From a virus, in IMG/VR virus record IMGVR_UViG_3300035703_000164, positions 1-42,571 of that record: a DNA stretch of 42,571 nucleotides; one strand, written 5' to 3'. Below the pieces are notes generated by a model. The model searched no databases and was not told the origin of the DNA. It saw nothing but the letters and a program-made list of their open reading frames with translations. This document shows, piece by piece, positions 34,818 through 42,571 of this stretch (its first letter is position 1; every line of letters begins with the position of its first letter). Both the position numbers and the translations under genes were made by a program.

Positions 34818-35607
34818 GCCCTGTAGTCTGCACAATCCATTCCCAAGCAGCCGTTACGCCAGCAGCGCCAGCGGTAGCAATAAGGATGATCCACCCAGCA
34901 GATGGCTTCCGGGCCTCACTGACGGGAGTTTCAGGGATAGACGGAGCAACAGGCTTGGGAGTGGGTTTGGGGGCTTGCTGAACGCCCCAATTGGCCCACT
35001 TGCCAGCGCGGAGCGCATCATAAGCCTTCTCCATGCGGCTGGCATATGCACCCCCAAGACCGCCGCCGTTGTAGACCTGCTCGATACGGTCGAAGTCGGC
35101 ACGCTTGAGAGCATCTGAGAGGTTCTTGCCGACAAGGAACCCAGCGAGGGCGGATAGCTGCATACCCTCGCTATCGCAGAAGGCGTCAAACATCTGCTTG
35201 GCCGACTGATGGCCGCAGAGCTTGTGGTTAAAGCCCATGATCTGGAAAACGCCCATAGAGATGGATTTATAGGCCGCTTCCTCGTCAACCTTGATTGCCC
35301 GAGTGAGGAGCTTGTAACGGCTGTCGGCGTCCCCCTGGTCCTTGTATCCGCCCTTCTGCGGGCTCAACCAGTTCTTGCGGGCTAGGCCATTCTTGACGGC
35401 ATTGGCGCGCTTCGCCTCTGGGATGAGCTTATAAAACCAGTGCTTCTCAAAGAGGATTTTCATCCGCCCGTCAGCAAACCAGCCGTGCCCGTTACTCTCG
35501 ACTTGTGCAATGGCTTCGATGGTTGCCGGATGACACCCGAGAGTGCGCGCGAGTGAGGCGATGTTGTCATCGGTGATAGGCGTAGCTTTGCCGGTTCCAA
35601 GCGTCAT
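34798..35607 (-). CDS. Endolysin, N-acetylmuramidase domain plus C-terminal membrane segment
   Basis: 269 residues from the ATG at 35607 (GGAG upstream). Residues 10-195 match the N-acetylmuramidase domain family: TLGCHPATIEAIAQVESNG with the catalytic Glu37 candidate, DGRMKILFEKHWFYK, then SISMGVFQIMGFNHKLCG. A proline-rich linker (KPTPKPVAPSIPETP) leads to a membrane helix (GWIILIATAGAAGVTAAWEW) close to the C-terminus. Cleaves peptidoglycan glycan. The C-terminal helix is uncommon and would fix the enzyme to the membrane. Confidence 0.88.
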   Translation of the reverse strand: MTLGTGKATPITDDNIASLARTLGCHPATIEAIAQVESNGHGWFADGRMKILFEKHWFYKLIPEAKRANAVKNGLARKNWLSPQKGGYKDQGDADSRYKLLTRAIKVDEEAAYKSISMGVFQIMGFNHKLCGHQSAKQMFDAFCDSEGMQLSALAGFLVGKNLSDALKRADFDRIEQVYNGGGLGGAYASRMEKAYDALRAGKWANWGVQQAPKPTPKPVAPSIPETPVSEARKPSAGWIILIATAGAAGVTAAWEWIVQTTGLISPWW

Positions 35608-35641
35608 CAGTTGCTCCAATAAGAGGAATGCGCCCGCAGAC

Positions 35642-35664
35642 AAAGAAAAGCCCGCAGGCGCGGG
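35642..35664 (-). terminator. Intrinsic terminator before the endolysin
   Basis: On the - strand CCCGC-GCCT-GCGGG followed by CTTTTCTTTG. Placed between the 112-residue gene and the endolysin within the late unit, so lysis genes need read-through. Confidence 0.65.
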
Positions 35665-35691
35665 TTGGGCATGCTCAGCGGTGAGGGATGA

Positions 35692-36030
35692 TTAAGCCGC
35701 AGGCCAACAGACGGCGGTAGTCGTTTCCGGGTCCTGCGGGGTCGTCGCAGTCTCGGGCGGATTATCGTACATGTCCTGTACGTTGTTCCGATTGGTCTGG
35801 TAGGCAGTTGAGGCAAGCGGAGCGGTGTTGAAGTTGGCCCCGATGCTATCAGCCGTCAGAACCTCAGTGGGCAGCGTTTGAAACGCAAAGTACGGATACC
35901 CGGAGCCGACGAGGCTAAGGATATATGGCCCCATGTCAGTGCTGTTGGGGCACACGGCGATGCAGGGCAGTTCGGGGTCTCCATCGAGACCATAGACGAC
36001 ATAGCGCGACATTTCAGTTTCCTCGCTCAT
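35692..36030 (-). CDS. Hypothetical tail-region protein
   Basis: 112 residues from the ATG at 36030 overlapping the preceding TGA. An internal ATG at 36012 has the better ribosome site (GAGGAAACTGAA) and gives 106 residues. The sequence has YVVYGLDGDPELPCIAVC and many Thr and Pro near the end. Probably a small tail or chaperone protein; not recognised. Confidence 0.7.
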   Translation of the reverse strand: MSEETEMSRYVVYGLDGDPELPCIAVCPNSTDMGPYILSLVGSGYPYFAFQTLPTEVLTADSIGANFNTAPLASTAYQTNRNNVQDMYDNPPETATTPQDPETTTAVCWPAA

Positions 36031-36524
36031 GTGGGGATCACTACTCGTTCTGTCTTGATCGTGATTTCAGTGGGGTCTTGGCCGGCACCGGCCAAGTCGG
36101 TCACACGCACTTCAACGAAGGTGGCGGTTCTGGCGGTTACCCGGATGGTACGCGGGTTGGCGTCAAACACCGTCACCAATGCGCTGTACTGATCAGATGG
36201 CATGGCGCTTTCATGCGTTGAGCGATAGCGGCCCTTGCTCACCCTGGTAACGCCAGCCATGCGTATGTTTTCCAGCATCCCAGGCGGGATAGTGCCAGTG
36301 AACCGCGCAAGCCCACCGTTGTTGAGATGGGGCGGCTCCGGCGTCGTCTCGGGAGCCACATACGCATCCGGCTCAGACTTCCCCAGCAACGTGAGAATGT
36401 CCGCGACAGAATTGCCCATGCGGAACTCGCCCGGCCAATCGACCGGCACGGTGAACGTGCGGCCCTGCTGATCGGTGAGGGTGACTTGGGTGTGCTCGGC
36501 GTTGGCGTAGGTTATGGACGGCAT
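36027..36524 (-). CDS. Hypothetical tail-fibre associated protein
   Basis: 165 residues, located right after the fibre. First 40 residues (THVTLTDQQGRTFTVP-like beta hairpin, DWPGEF) resemble the N-terminal strand part of fibre chaperone or baseplate proteins; a Pro/Thr linker precedes a beta-rich end. Function not proven. Confidence 0.7.
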   Translation of the reverse strand: MPSITYANAEHTQVTLTDQQGRTFTVPVDWPGEFRMGNSVADILTLLGKSEPDAYVAPETTPEPPHLNNGGLARFTGTIPPGMLENIRMAGVTRVSKGRYRSTHESAMPSDQYSALVTVFDANPRTIRVTARTATFVEVRVTDLAGAGQDPTEITIKTERVVIPT

Positions 36525-36527
36525 GGG

Positions 36528-38102
36528 CTACATCCTCGCGTTGAAGGCGAACCAGCGCCCGATGGTGGCGTCGAAAGTGAGCAAGGAACCTCCCCCGCTC
36601 GTGGCACCGGAGATGGTCGCGTCAAGGCGCGCGGAGTATGCATCGGTTTGCGTGCCAGTTAGGTCAGTGGTGTCCAATACGCCGCCGCTCGTAGTGCATT
36701 GGAAGTCTGCCCCGTTGCTGACGGAGAAGACCGGAACGCCGGTTCTCATCTCTACCGGGAAGCGGAAACCGTGCCTGCCCTGAGTTGTGCTATTAAACAC
36801 CCCCGCCGCGATTGCGGTCTGCGCAGTGGTCGATGTTTGCCGGAAATAGTACCGCTGGCACTGCCGCAGCGTGTCGTCAAAATCCGGCAGTTCCCACGGT
36901 GGGGCAGCGCTCGTGCTTTCCGCATCGAGGTAAAGCCCAACGTCGAAAATCTCGAATACGCTAGATATCGTCCCCATGCCGTTTGACACGCCGGACGTCC
37001 CGAGGATGTTGCCCGACTGCCACGCGGCGTCGGTTCCCTGAAACGTCGATCCCGCCGCAAGCACAATATCGAGCGAAATGCCGATGCCCGTATCCGTGAG
37101 CCAGGTGCCTGACGTATCCCCCGGAATAACCAGCGAAATCATCTCGTCAGTGTTAGCAGTTGTTGGGCTAAAAGTCTTGACATATGAACGGTTTAGGGCG
37201 CTATTCTTGAGAGAAACCGCATACGTCCCAGCCGGACCTTTGAAGCCAAACCGAAGCACCGATTGACGCGCGCCAGCCGCTCCATAGGCGAAGTCCGCAA
37301 CCTCTTGGCCTTCGATGTTCTGGTTGATCGTCAGATATTCGCCAGCGGCCAACGAAGCATCAGCCGCCGTGATCGTCACCCGGAAGCGGTCTTTGGATTT
37401 GTAGATGGTCTGGGACTGGACGCGCTGCGCTGTGATCGTCCCGGCAGACGTAACGCGGTACATGGCCCACTGATCGGCAGCATAGTAGCCGTTGGTAGTG
37501 CCGGAAGTGTTGGAGTTCTCTTGACTGACCTGCATTGCTGGGTTGACGAGGCGATTGCGGCGGTGACGGACTGCGGCGGCAGTAGCGGGGGAGACGAACT
37601 TGGCCGTGTTCGTGCCTGCAAGGACTTCGGCAAGGGATGCAGCAACCGCCCCGCCCCCGCCATTGATCTGCACGTAATCGTCAAGCGTGGCGTCGTACCG
37701 GGCGATGACATAGGCGTTGTCGGGGATTTCGCCGCCGACGAATGCAGCGCCGCCATTCTGCACGAGGTCTTTGGTTGCGAACGCCGCGCCGCCCGAAGGC
37801 GTGACCGTGACGGTCATTGCGCCAGTATTCGGCCCGCCCGTGTGCTTCCATCCAACAACCTGCCCATCGGCAAGCGCTGTCCACGGCTGGTTGACCGCAA
37901 GCGTGACCGCGTTGGCATTGCCGCCAACAGTTACACCAAGCCCCACCAGGTCTTTGTTGTACCGACTGACCTGTGCCATGATTTCGCGGAAGCTATCGTC
38001 TGCTGTCGAAACCAGCCCAGTGCCGGAAGTGTTGAGGGACGCGCCTAGATCGGTGTTGCCCGATGCTGTGCCGTCCCAGTCAAGGATTGTGTACTTGCTC
38101 AA
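36528..38102 (-). CDS. Tail fibre / receptor-binding protein
   Basis: 524 residues. The N-terminal 170 residues are beta/helix mixed with repeated Gly/Thr stretches, then the RLVNPAMQVSQENSNTSGTT and YYAADQWAMYRV region typical of phage fibre distal domains (NP-Gln and Asp-x-Trp). The rest is a beta-sandwich-type carbohydrate-binding part rich in Thr, Ser, Gly. No catalytic lyase or sialidase motif seen. Recognises the host surface. Confidence 0.8.
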   Translation of the reverse strand: MSKYTILDWDGTASGNTDLGASLNTSGTGLVSTADDSFREIMAQVSRYNKDLVGLGVTVGGNANAVTLAVNQPWTALADGQVVGWKHTGGPNTGAMTVTVTPSGGAAFATKDLVQNGGAAFVGGEIPDNAYVIARYDATLDDYVQINGGGGAVAASLAEVLAGTNTAKFVSPATAAAVRHRRNRLVNPAMQVSQENSNTSGTTNGYYAADQWAMYRVTSAGTITAQRVQSQTIYKSKDRFRVTITAADASLAAGEYLTINQNIEGQEVADFAYGAAGARQSVLRFGFKGPAGTYAVSLKNSALNRSYVKTFSPTTANTDEMISLVIPGDTSGTWLTDTGIGISLDIVLAAGSTFQGTDAAWQSGNILGTSGVSNGMGTISSVFEIFDVGLYLDAESTSAAPPWELPDFDDTLRQCQRYYFRQTSTTAQTAIAAGVFNSTTQGRHGFRFPVEMRTGVPVFSVSNGADFQCTTSGGVLDTTDLTGTQTDAYSARLDATISGATSGGGSLLTFDATIGRWFAFNARM

Positions 38103-39115
38103 TTGAAGTAACCCCGGCTTTCGAGATTTCGGATGGTGGCAGCGGGGACAAGCGCGCCGTCGCTGTAGCCCATGCTGGAAAGGGTCGAGCCCGTTGACGT
38201 GCCCGGCGACACAACCATCGCCTGCCCTTGCGAGGGAGATGTGCCGATTGAGGATGGAGCGCCGGAGCCAAGCCCGCCCGAGAAAATGCCGCCGCCATTG
38301 CCGCCGCCGAACAGCCCGCCTAGTAGCCCGCCGAGCCCGCTAGTCTTGAGCCCAAGGGCCTTGGACAACGGGCCGCGCGTGTCGTTCTGACCCAGCGTGC
38401 CGGAGACGTTGCCGGACGGCGCTTTGCCGCCCGGATAGTAGACCTTCTGCCCGACACGAACCGGAGCGCCCTGACTGTCGGCAATGCCCTGCGCGCCACG
38501 TTCGGATGGGTTGGAGGCGGTGAGGTCAATAATGCCGTCGCCGGTCTTGCCTGCATTGGGAGAGGCGAAGCGCATGGAGGCGGTATAGCCCTTGCCATAT
38601 GCCGCAGTCGGGTTAGTGCCCTTTCCCATCATCTGGAGCGGGAACATGGGGCCAGTCGGCGCGGCGGCGTCGATAGCCTGCACAGCCGGATTGACCGGGG
38701 CGCTGGGTTGCGCGTCGTATCCAAATGCCAGCCCGTTGTATGGGTTCGGATCGCCGGGAAGGCGGGAACTATCCTTGGCAACTCGAACCGATCCACTCGG
38801 CTGGTTAGGCAGCGCCGGAACGGACGAGGCGCTAGCGAAGCGGGGCTGTGCCGTGTAGTTCGATTTGGCATAGACCGAAATCGGGTCTTGCTGCTGGTTC
38901 ATGGCAGCGACAAACCGAGGCTGAGCCGTGTACCGAAGCTGCATCGGGTCCGCGACGGCTGCGCCCTGCTCGCGGTCCTGACGACGCCAGTACGGGGCCT
39001 GCAAGTCGTCATAGAGACGCTGACCCAGACCGCTCCAATCGACAAGGCCGGGGGTCTGTACCTGACCAGCAGCGGCGCGGGCGTTGTAGGCAGGGTTTAG
39101 CGAAAAGTCGACCAT
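38099..39115 (-). CDS. Internal virion/tail protein
   Basis: 338 residues with a low-complexity middle and three copies of a YTA-Q/S-PRFA/MRFA-like motif (LRYTAQPRFVA, NYTAQPRFASA, YTASMRFASP). Glycine-rich stretch at about 255-290. Such disordered, repeated sequences are common in ejection proteins. Located between the two large injection proteins and the fibre. Confidence 0.75.
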   Translation of the reverse strand: MVDFSLNPAYNARAAAGQVQTPGLVDWSGLGQRLYDDLQAPYWRRQDREQGAAVADPMQLRYTAQPRFVAAMNQQQDPISVYAKSNYTAQPRFASASSVPALPNQPSGSVRVAKDSSRLPGDPNPYNGLAFGYDAQPSAPVNPAVQAIDAAAPTGPMFPLQMMGKGTNPTAAYGKGYTASMRFASPNAGKTGDGIIDLTASNPSERGAQGIADSQGAPVRVGQKVYYPGGKAPSGNVSGTLGQNDTRGPLSKALGLKTSGLGGLLGGLFGGGNGGGIFSGGLGSGAPSSIGTSPSQGQAMVVSPGTSTGSTLSSMGYSDGALVPAATIRNLESRGYFN

Positions 39116-39125
39116 TCGGACCTCT

Positions 39126-39158
39126 GCAAAAGAAACGGCCCGACTTGATGCCGGGCCG
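39126..39158 (-). terminator. Intrinsic terminator inside the late unit
   Basis: On the - strand CGGCCCG (39158..39152), a 9-nt loop, CGGGCCG (39142..39136), then TTTCTTTTGC. Transcription from the injection genes to the tail fibre therefore needs antitermination or partial read-through. The loop holds the -35 box (TTGATG) of the opposite promoter. Confidence 0.7.
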
Positions 39159-39173
39159 ATGCATGACTATGTT
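39145..39173 (+). promoter_or_regulatory. Promoter of an antisense gene embedded in the terminator
   Basis: TTGATG at 39145-39150, 17-bp spacer, TATGTT at 39168-39173. The start codon follows eight bases later, consistent with a leaderless or near-leaderless message. Confidence 0.5.
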
Positions 39174-39181
39174 ACGCGCCT

Positions 39182-39373
39182 ATGCGAGACATTGACCTTG
39201 AGCCAGACGCCTACCGCGTCAAAGGCCGTAAAGAGCCGATCCTGCAACGCGGATGGTGGCGGGGCATCGTTCTATTCGTGGCGGTGGTGTTGATCGGCAT
39301 GTATGCGGTGCCACCAGTTCGCCACTTTTTCAGCGATGCGTTAACGTCCTTGGGTTGGGAGCGACGGGACTAA
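39182..39373 (+). CDS. Antisense membrane protein (moron-like)
   Basis: 63 residues on the + strand. Basic first 20 residues, one membrane helix (GWWRGIVLFVAVVLIGMYAV), short end. No ribosome site; predicted leaderless. Its last 33 bases overlap the injection protein stop. Could be an envelope or superinfection-exclusion protein; function unknown. Confidence 0.65.
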   Translation: MRDIDLEPDAYRVKGRKEPILQRGWWRGIVLFVAVVLIGMYAVPPVRHFFSDALTSLGWERRD

Positions 39374-41149
39374 CCCGCGTCCCAGCAGCGATCCGAACCG
39401 AGACGAAGCATCTGTCACCGGGCCAACTGCTTGGTTTGAGAGATAGCGCCGCCCAACATTGGAAAGCATGCCACGCCCAACAGCCCACGGCGTAACCGCC
39501 CCGAGCCCTGCGCCGATCACTGCTCCAGCCGGGCCACCAACCATGCTGCCCATCGTTGCGCCGGTCGCCGCACCAGCCGGGACGAAGAGCCGAGCCCCGG
39601 CCCGCGCTGTGGTGCCGCTGTTCGGCAATGTCGGCATTGCTGATACGCCCGCATTTGCCAATTCGGTAAAGTCGCTCGCGCCCTTAGCGAATGCTCGCTT
39701 GTTCTGGCGAATGGCAGCACCACGCAAAGCCTGCGGAGTGATGATACCGTCTGCCGCGTCCTCGCCTGCCCTGGTAGCTGCATCCTCGATGACGAGGAAG
39801 TTTTGATACTGCTTACGAACAGCCTGCCATGACTTCCGCGTCTGCCCGCTGACGTTGCGCTCAATGGCATCGTCTAGAGCGTTCTGGAGGTCACGGAGCG
39901 CCATCCGGGTTGCGGGATCGGAACGCTGCGCCAGACGGCCAAGGGTTGAGCGAACTTCCTTGTACACCTCGCCAGTGATCCGCCCGCCGTTGTTTCGGGC
40001 CAGTTCGCCAAGGCGGTTGACCATGCGTTCAACGATAGGAGCTGGGGCTCCTGCGGTATCCGCGTAATCGGCGGCAACCTGCAACAGATTGTTCTGAAGC
40101 GTGTTGTCAAATGGCGTGCTGGTCACACTCGCCAGATTATCAAACTGCTTGCCAATCGCATCGTATGCCGTTTCCAAAACATCCGGGGTAGCGCGGTCGG
40201 CTTGAGCGCCAATGCGCTTCAATGCAGCGGCGGTGAATTGGTCTGCCTGCTTACTTGCAAAATCAGACGCCGCCTGACCGCCAAGCTCAGCTTCACGGAA
40301 CATGAGCTTTTCGTTGCCCGTCGCCTGCCCTGCTGTGAGGTCGATGCCTTCTTTCTTCAGCACGGCAGCAGACTTCAACTTCGCGGCAGGAGCGCCGCCC
40401 GATGGGGAAATCAGCTTTTTGACACCACCGACTGTAGCCGGAACGGCAGAGCCAATAACGAGGCCCGTCGCGCCACCGACAAGGGCGCCGCGTGCCCTAT
40501 CTGTCAGGTCGCCTTCAGCGGACGCAAAACCAGCCACAGCGCCTTGCTGAGCTGCCTGCTTGCCGCCTTGCACAATCGCCGGGATCAAACCTGCGACTTT
40601 CGGCGCGGCCATATCAGGGCGACCAGCAAGGACAGCGCCGCCAATCTGAGCGGCCATGCCTGCTGGGCCTGCCGTTTCCGCTCCAGCCGCACGGCGAGAC
40701 TGCTCAAACGCCTGAAAGTCCTTGAACGCTTGAATAGGGTCTTTGCCAGCCCCCAGCGTTACCGGAGACAGAGCGCCGGAGAGGCCCCGCGCCTCATCGC
40801 TAAGCCCCCAAGTCAAGCCGTCACTAAGCAAGCCGCCAGCGTCAGCGGGCTTAAGGTTGGTGATCGGGTCATTGACCGCTGTTTGCCACTGCGTATCGTC
40901 CAAGTTCGGGTAGTAGGTGCGGCGAATGCGGTCGAGATTGAACTTGTAGGAGTCGGGGGCAGTAAGCTGTTCGACGTTGTCTGAAACGCCAGCCTGCGCC
41001 GGGTCCATCTTGCCGACAACGCCGGTCAGTTTCCTTGCAGCAGGGTTTGCTGCAGCCCATTCCTTTGCGCCACGAATGGCGGTCTCTTGGTCTGCCGCCT
41101 TGATCTTGATCTTGCGACCATCGGGGGCTTTGATAGTGAAAACGGCCAT
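39341..41149 (-). CDS. Large internal/injection protein
   Basis: 602 residues. It begins with VFTIKAPDGRKIKIKAADQE, a motif found at the start of many phage injection-type proteins, continues as Ala/Gly-rich helices with coiled-coil parts, and ends with hydrophobic, Gly-rich segments (ATGATMGSMVGGPAGAVIGA) that could insert in a membrane. P22 gp16 and gp20 have comparable size. ATG starts directly after the stop of the upstream gene. Ejection channel formation is inferred. Confidence 0.75.
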   Translation of the reverse strand: MAVFTIKAPDGRKIKIKAADQETAIRGAKEWAAANPAARKLTGVVGKMDPAQAGVSDNVEQLTAPDSYKFNLDRIRRTYYPNLDDTQWQTAVNDPITNLKPADAGGLLSDGLTWGLSDEARGLSGALSPVTLGAGKDPIQAFKDFQAFEQSRRAAGAETAGPAGMAAQIGGAVLAGRPDMAAPKVAGLIPAIVQGGKQAAQQGAVAGFASAEGDLTDRARGALVGGATGLVIGSAVPATVGGVKKLISPSGGAPAAKLKSAAVLKKEGIDLTAGQATGNEKLMFREAELGGQAASDFASKQADQFTAAALKRIGAQADRATPDVLETAYDAIGKQFDNLASVTSTPFDNTLQNNLLQVAADYADTAGAPAPIVERMVNRLGELARNNGGRITGEVYKEVRSTLGRLAQRSDPATRMALRDLQNALDDAIERNVSGQTRKSWQAVRKQYQNFLVIEDAATRAGEDAADGIITPQALRGAAIRQNKRAFAKGASDFTELANAGVSAMPTLPNSGTTARAGARLFVPAGAATGATMGSMVGGPAGAVIGAGLGAVTPWAVGRGMLSNVGRRYLSNQAVGPVTDASSRFGSLLGRGLVPSLPTQGR

Positions 41150-42208
41150 TTACGGTTCCACTCCCAAAACCTCAAAGTCACCGCCAGCGTTCGGATCGCT
41201 AGCGCCATCAACCGGCGAAAAGCCGCCGCTGAAGTAGTCACCAGATCGAAGTGCCTGCGCCTTCTTTTTGTTAAACTCGTTGCGTCGTTCGGCAGCTTTC
41301 TTGGCCGCCTCAAAGATTTTCTGACGAACGTCGCGAGGCTGGTTGATGGAACCCTGCACCTCAAGGAGGATTTTGCGTTCGCCTTCAGTCGGCATTGAGC
41401 CAAAGATTGCCTTGAGGCTTTCAAGTGCATTCGTCGTGACGATGTTTTTAAGCTGCTGTGTCGCAACTGCCTGCTGGTTGCCCATAAGGGCCGCCGCTGA
41501 CGATCCGATGTCAGCTATCGGGCCATCCCATGCAATGCCGTTAAGCTGCATGGCCGTCTCAAGAGACTTAACCACACCCTCGCCAGCCTGTAGCCCTTCG
41601 TCTGTTTCAAAGATTTCCTTCTGGAGCGTAGCGGACGGCATGCCGCCACCGCGCTTATTTGCTGGGTCAGCGGGGCCGCCCGGCACAAACGTCAGTGCCT
41701 CAGGATTGGCGGGATCAACCCGGTAGCCGCTTGGCGCAGCAGGCGCGGGGGGCTGGCCGTCATAGACCACCTGAGACGTACCGGCATACGGGTCGAGCCC
41801 AATGATGTCGCCGTTAACGTCACGGAATTCCATTTTGGTCGGGTCTTTGGGCGTTATAAAGTCCATATACGCAGCGCCGGGCTCGACAATGCCGTCTGCA
41901 ATGCCCTGCGCAATGTCGGGGCGGTTCTGCTCCATAAAGAAGTTGGCATACTTGTCCTTGAGCGCAGCGGCGTCCGCGATCTGCTTCTGACGTTCGGCTT
42001 CGGCCTTCTGCTGTGTGGCGTATGCGTCGTCCTGCTGGCGACCCTGAGCGGCGCGGTCAAAGCCCACCGACATGCCAGTTGAAAAGTCCGGCGATGCCAG
42101 CAAGCCAGAGGCGAGACCGAGCATTGCGTTGCGACGTGGGGCGACCCAATCGGAGACGCCGCCCATGCCGATGGAATGGCCGAAGCCCTGCTTTTGACCG
42201 AGTGCCAT
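41150..42208 (-). CDS. Internal/injection protein
   Basis: 352 residues. The N-terminal 75 residues are Gly/Ala-rich with possible membrane contact (GLASGLLASPDFSTG). Then a coiled-coil (QQKAEAERQKQIADAAALKD), a Pro-rich linker, a helical region with SLKAIFGSMPTEGERK, and a charged end. AGGAG precedes the ATG. Follows the joint-crossing protein in the late unit. Confidence 0.75.
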   Translation of the reverse strand: MALGQKQGFGHSIGMGGVSDWVAPRRNAMLGLASGLLASPDFSTGMSVGFDRAAQGRQQDDAYATQQKAEAERQKQIADAAALKDKYANFFMEQNRPDIAQGIADGIVEPGAAYMDFITPKDPTKMEFRDVNGDIIGLDPYAGTSQVVYDGQPPAPAAPSGYRVDPANPEALTFVPGGPADPANKRGGGMPSATLQKEIFETDEGLQAGEGVVKSLETAMQLNGIAWDGPIADIGSSAAALMGNQQAVATQQLKNIVTTNALESLKAIFGSMPTEGERKILLEVQGSINQPRDVRQKIFEAAKKAAERRNEFNKKKAQALRSGDYFSGGFSPVDGASDPNAGGDFEVLGVEP

Positions 42209-42217
42209 TGCTGACTC

Positions 42218-42571
42218 CTAGAGGAAGCTTGCCGCGCCAAGACCAACGCCAAGTGCCGTCTGCCACCAGGGCGTTGCGGGCGTCGTCTGCGTATTGGTCG
42301 TATTCATGCCACCGACTGGGGCTGTGCCAGCAAGGATCGAAGACGAGCGGGCCAGCGTATCCCACGCGCCATCGTTCTGCCTGCGGAACAGGTCGTTCTC
42401 AGCCATGAGCCGCGCCTGTGCGTCCTGATCCTGCGCAGCACCAACCGCGCCCATTGCAGCGCCGGGGGCCATCGAAGCCTGAAACAAGCCGGGAAGCATT
42501 TGCGCGGCCTGCTGCTGCCGGGAAATGTCGTTCTGGTAGTTCGCGTAGTCGAGACCGGCGTAAGCGTTGGT
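42218..42571 (-). CDS. Virion protein crossing the circular joint, C-terminal part
   Basis: This is the end of the gene that begins at 538: on the closed circle 538..1 continues from 42444 to the stop at 42218. The bases 42445-42571 duplicate 1-127. Any ORF starting at 42499 is an internal start. The C-terminus WWQTALGVGLGAASFL is hydrophobic. Confidence 0.85.
   Translation of the reverse strand, partial: TNAYAGLDYANYQNDISRQQQAAQMLPGLFQASMAPGAAMGAVGAAQDQDAQARLMAENDLFRRQNDGAWDTLARSSSILAGTAPVGGMNTTNTQTTPATPWWQTALGVGLGAASFL
42445..42571. repeat. Terminal 127-bp direct repeat, right copy
   Basis: Exact copy of 1-127 (see there). For numbering, 42444 is the last unique base. Confidence 0.95.

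Noticed and set aside
40202-40984. 260-codon + strand ORF opposite the injection protein (similar cases at 37263-38048, 2562-3329 and 5865-6641)
   Set aside because: Shadows of well supported late genes; long ORFs are expected opposite GC-rich genes.
1-42571. CRISPR arrays, insertion sequences, anti-CRISPR or restriction systems
   Set aside because: No regularly spaced repeats, transposase genes or restriction subunits were seen; small unknown proteins cannot be assigned to anti-CRISPRs from sequence alone.

Overview
This window looks like the complete, circularly closed genome of a temperate, podovirus-like tailed phage of an alphaproteobacterium. Bases 1-127 are repeated exactly at 42445-42571, and a single reading frame runs through that joint. 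The unique circle is therefore about 42,444 bp and the 127-bp repeat is probably an assembly overlap. The host class is inferred from a GcrA-family regulator (a protein known mainly from Alphaproteobacteria and their phages), high GC content, and an attP core matching the 3' half of a bacterial tRNA-Val(CAC). I cannot name the host genus; Sphingomonadales would be a guess.

Layout. The lysogeny switch lies at about 21.0-21.35 kb, where a lambda-like CI repressor (+) and a Cro/YdaS-like protein (-) diverge. The left early operon (- strand, about 21.2 to 13.25 kb) carries small membrane peptides, HTH proteins, a DNA methyltransferase, a RusA-like resolvase, GcrA, a replication protein with a DnaA domain IV-like region, a primosome-type partner, a ribbon-helix-helix repressor, a C5-methylase-like protein and many small genes. 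The right operon (+ strand, 22.49 to 31.54 kb) carries recombination genes (Sak3/Rad52-like annealing protein, SSB-like protein, NinB, HNH), many small overlapping ORFs, an excisionase-like gene overlapping the tyrosine integrase, attP, and four small cassettes. The late region is one leftward unit of about 22 kb. It starts near 11.75 kb and runs through terminase, portal, scaffold, an N4-gp56-type coat, adaptor and P22 gp10-like tail genes. It crosses the origin of numbering at 1/42444 and continues through injection proteins, tail fibre, endolysin, holin-like genes and a phosphoesterase to about 31.5 kb.

How it works together. CI probably binds 17-bp operators of the form TGAAAG-N5-CTTTCA. 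Two are in the cI-cro gap, spaced 23 bp, and two flank the right promoter. The replication and recombination genes on both arms are repressed in the lysogen, and Int with Xis moves the phage in and out of the tRNA gene. Three short + strand genes sit inside the - strand late unit, each with its own candidate promoter, like morons. Two of them, and cI itself, appear to be leaderless.

Most unusual material: a roughly 340-nt highly structured non-coding stretch between cI and an intrinsic terminator, with nested helices and a 7-bp antiterminator-like pairing that competes with the terminator; a GcrA gene two genes away from a DNA methyltransferase; direct-repeat linkers that bracket single genes; and several hairpin-rich gaps in the late unit.
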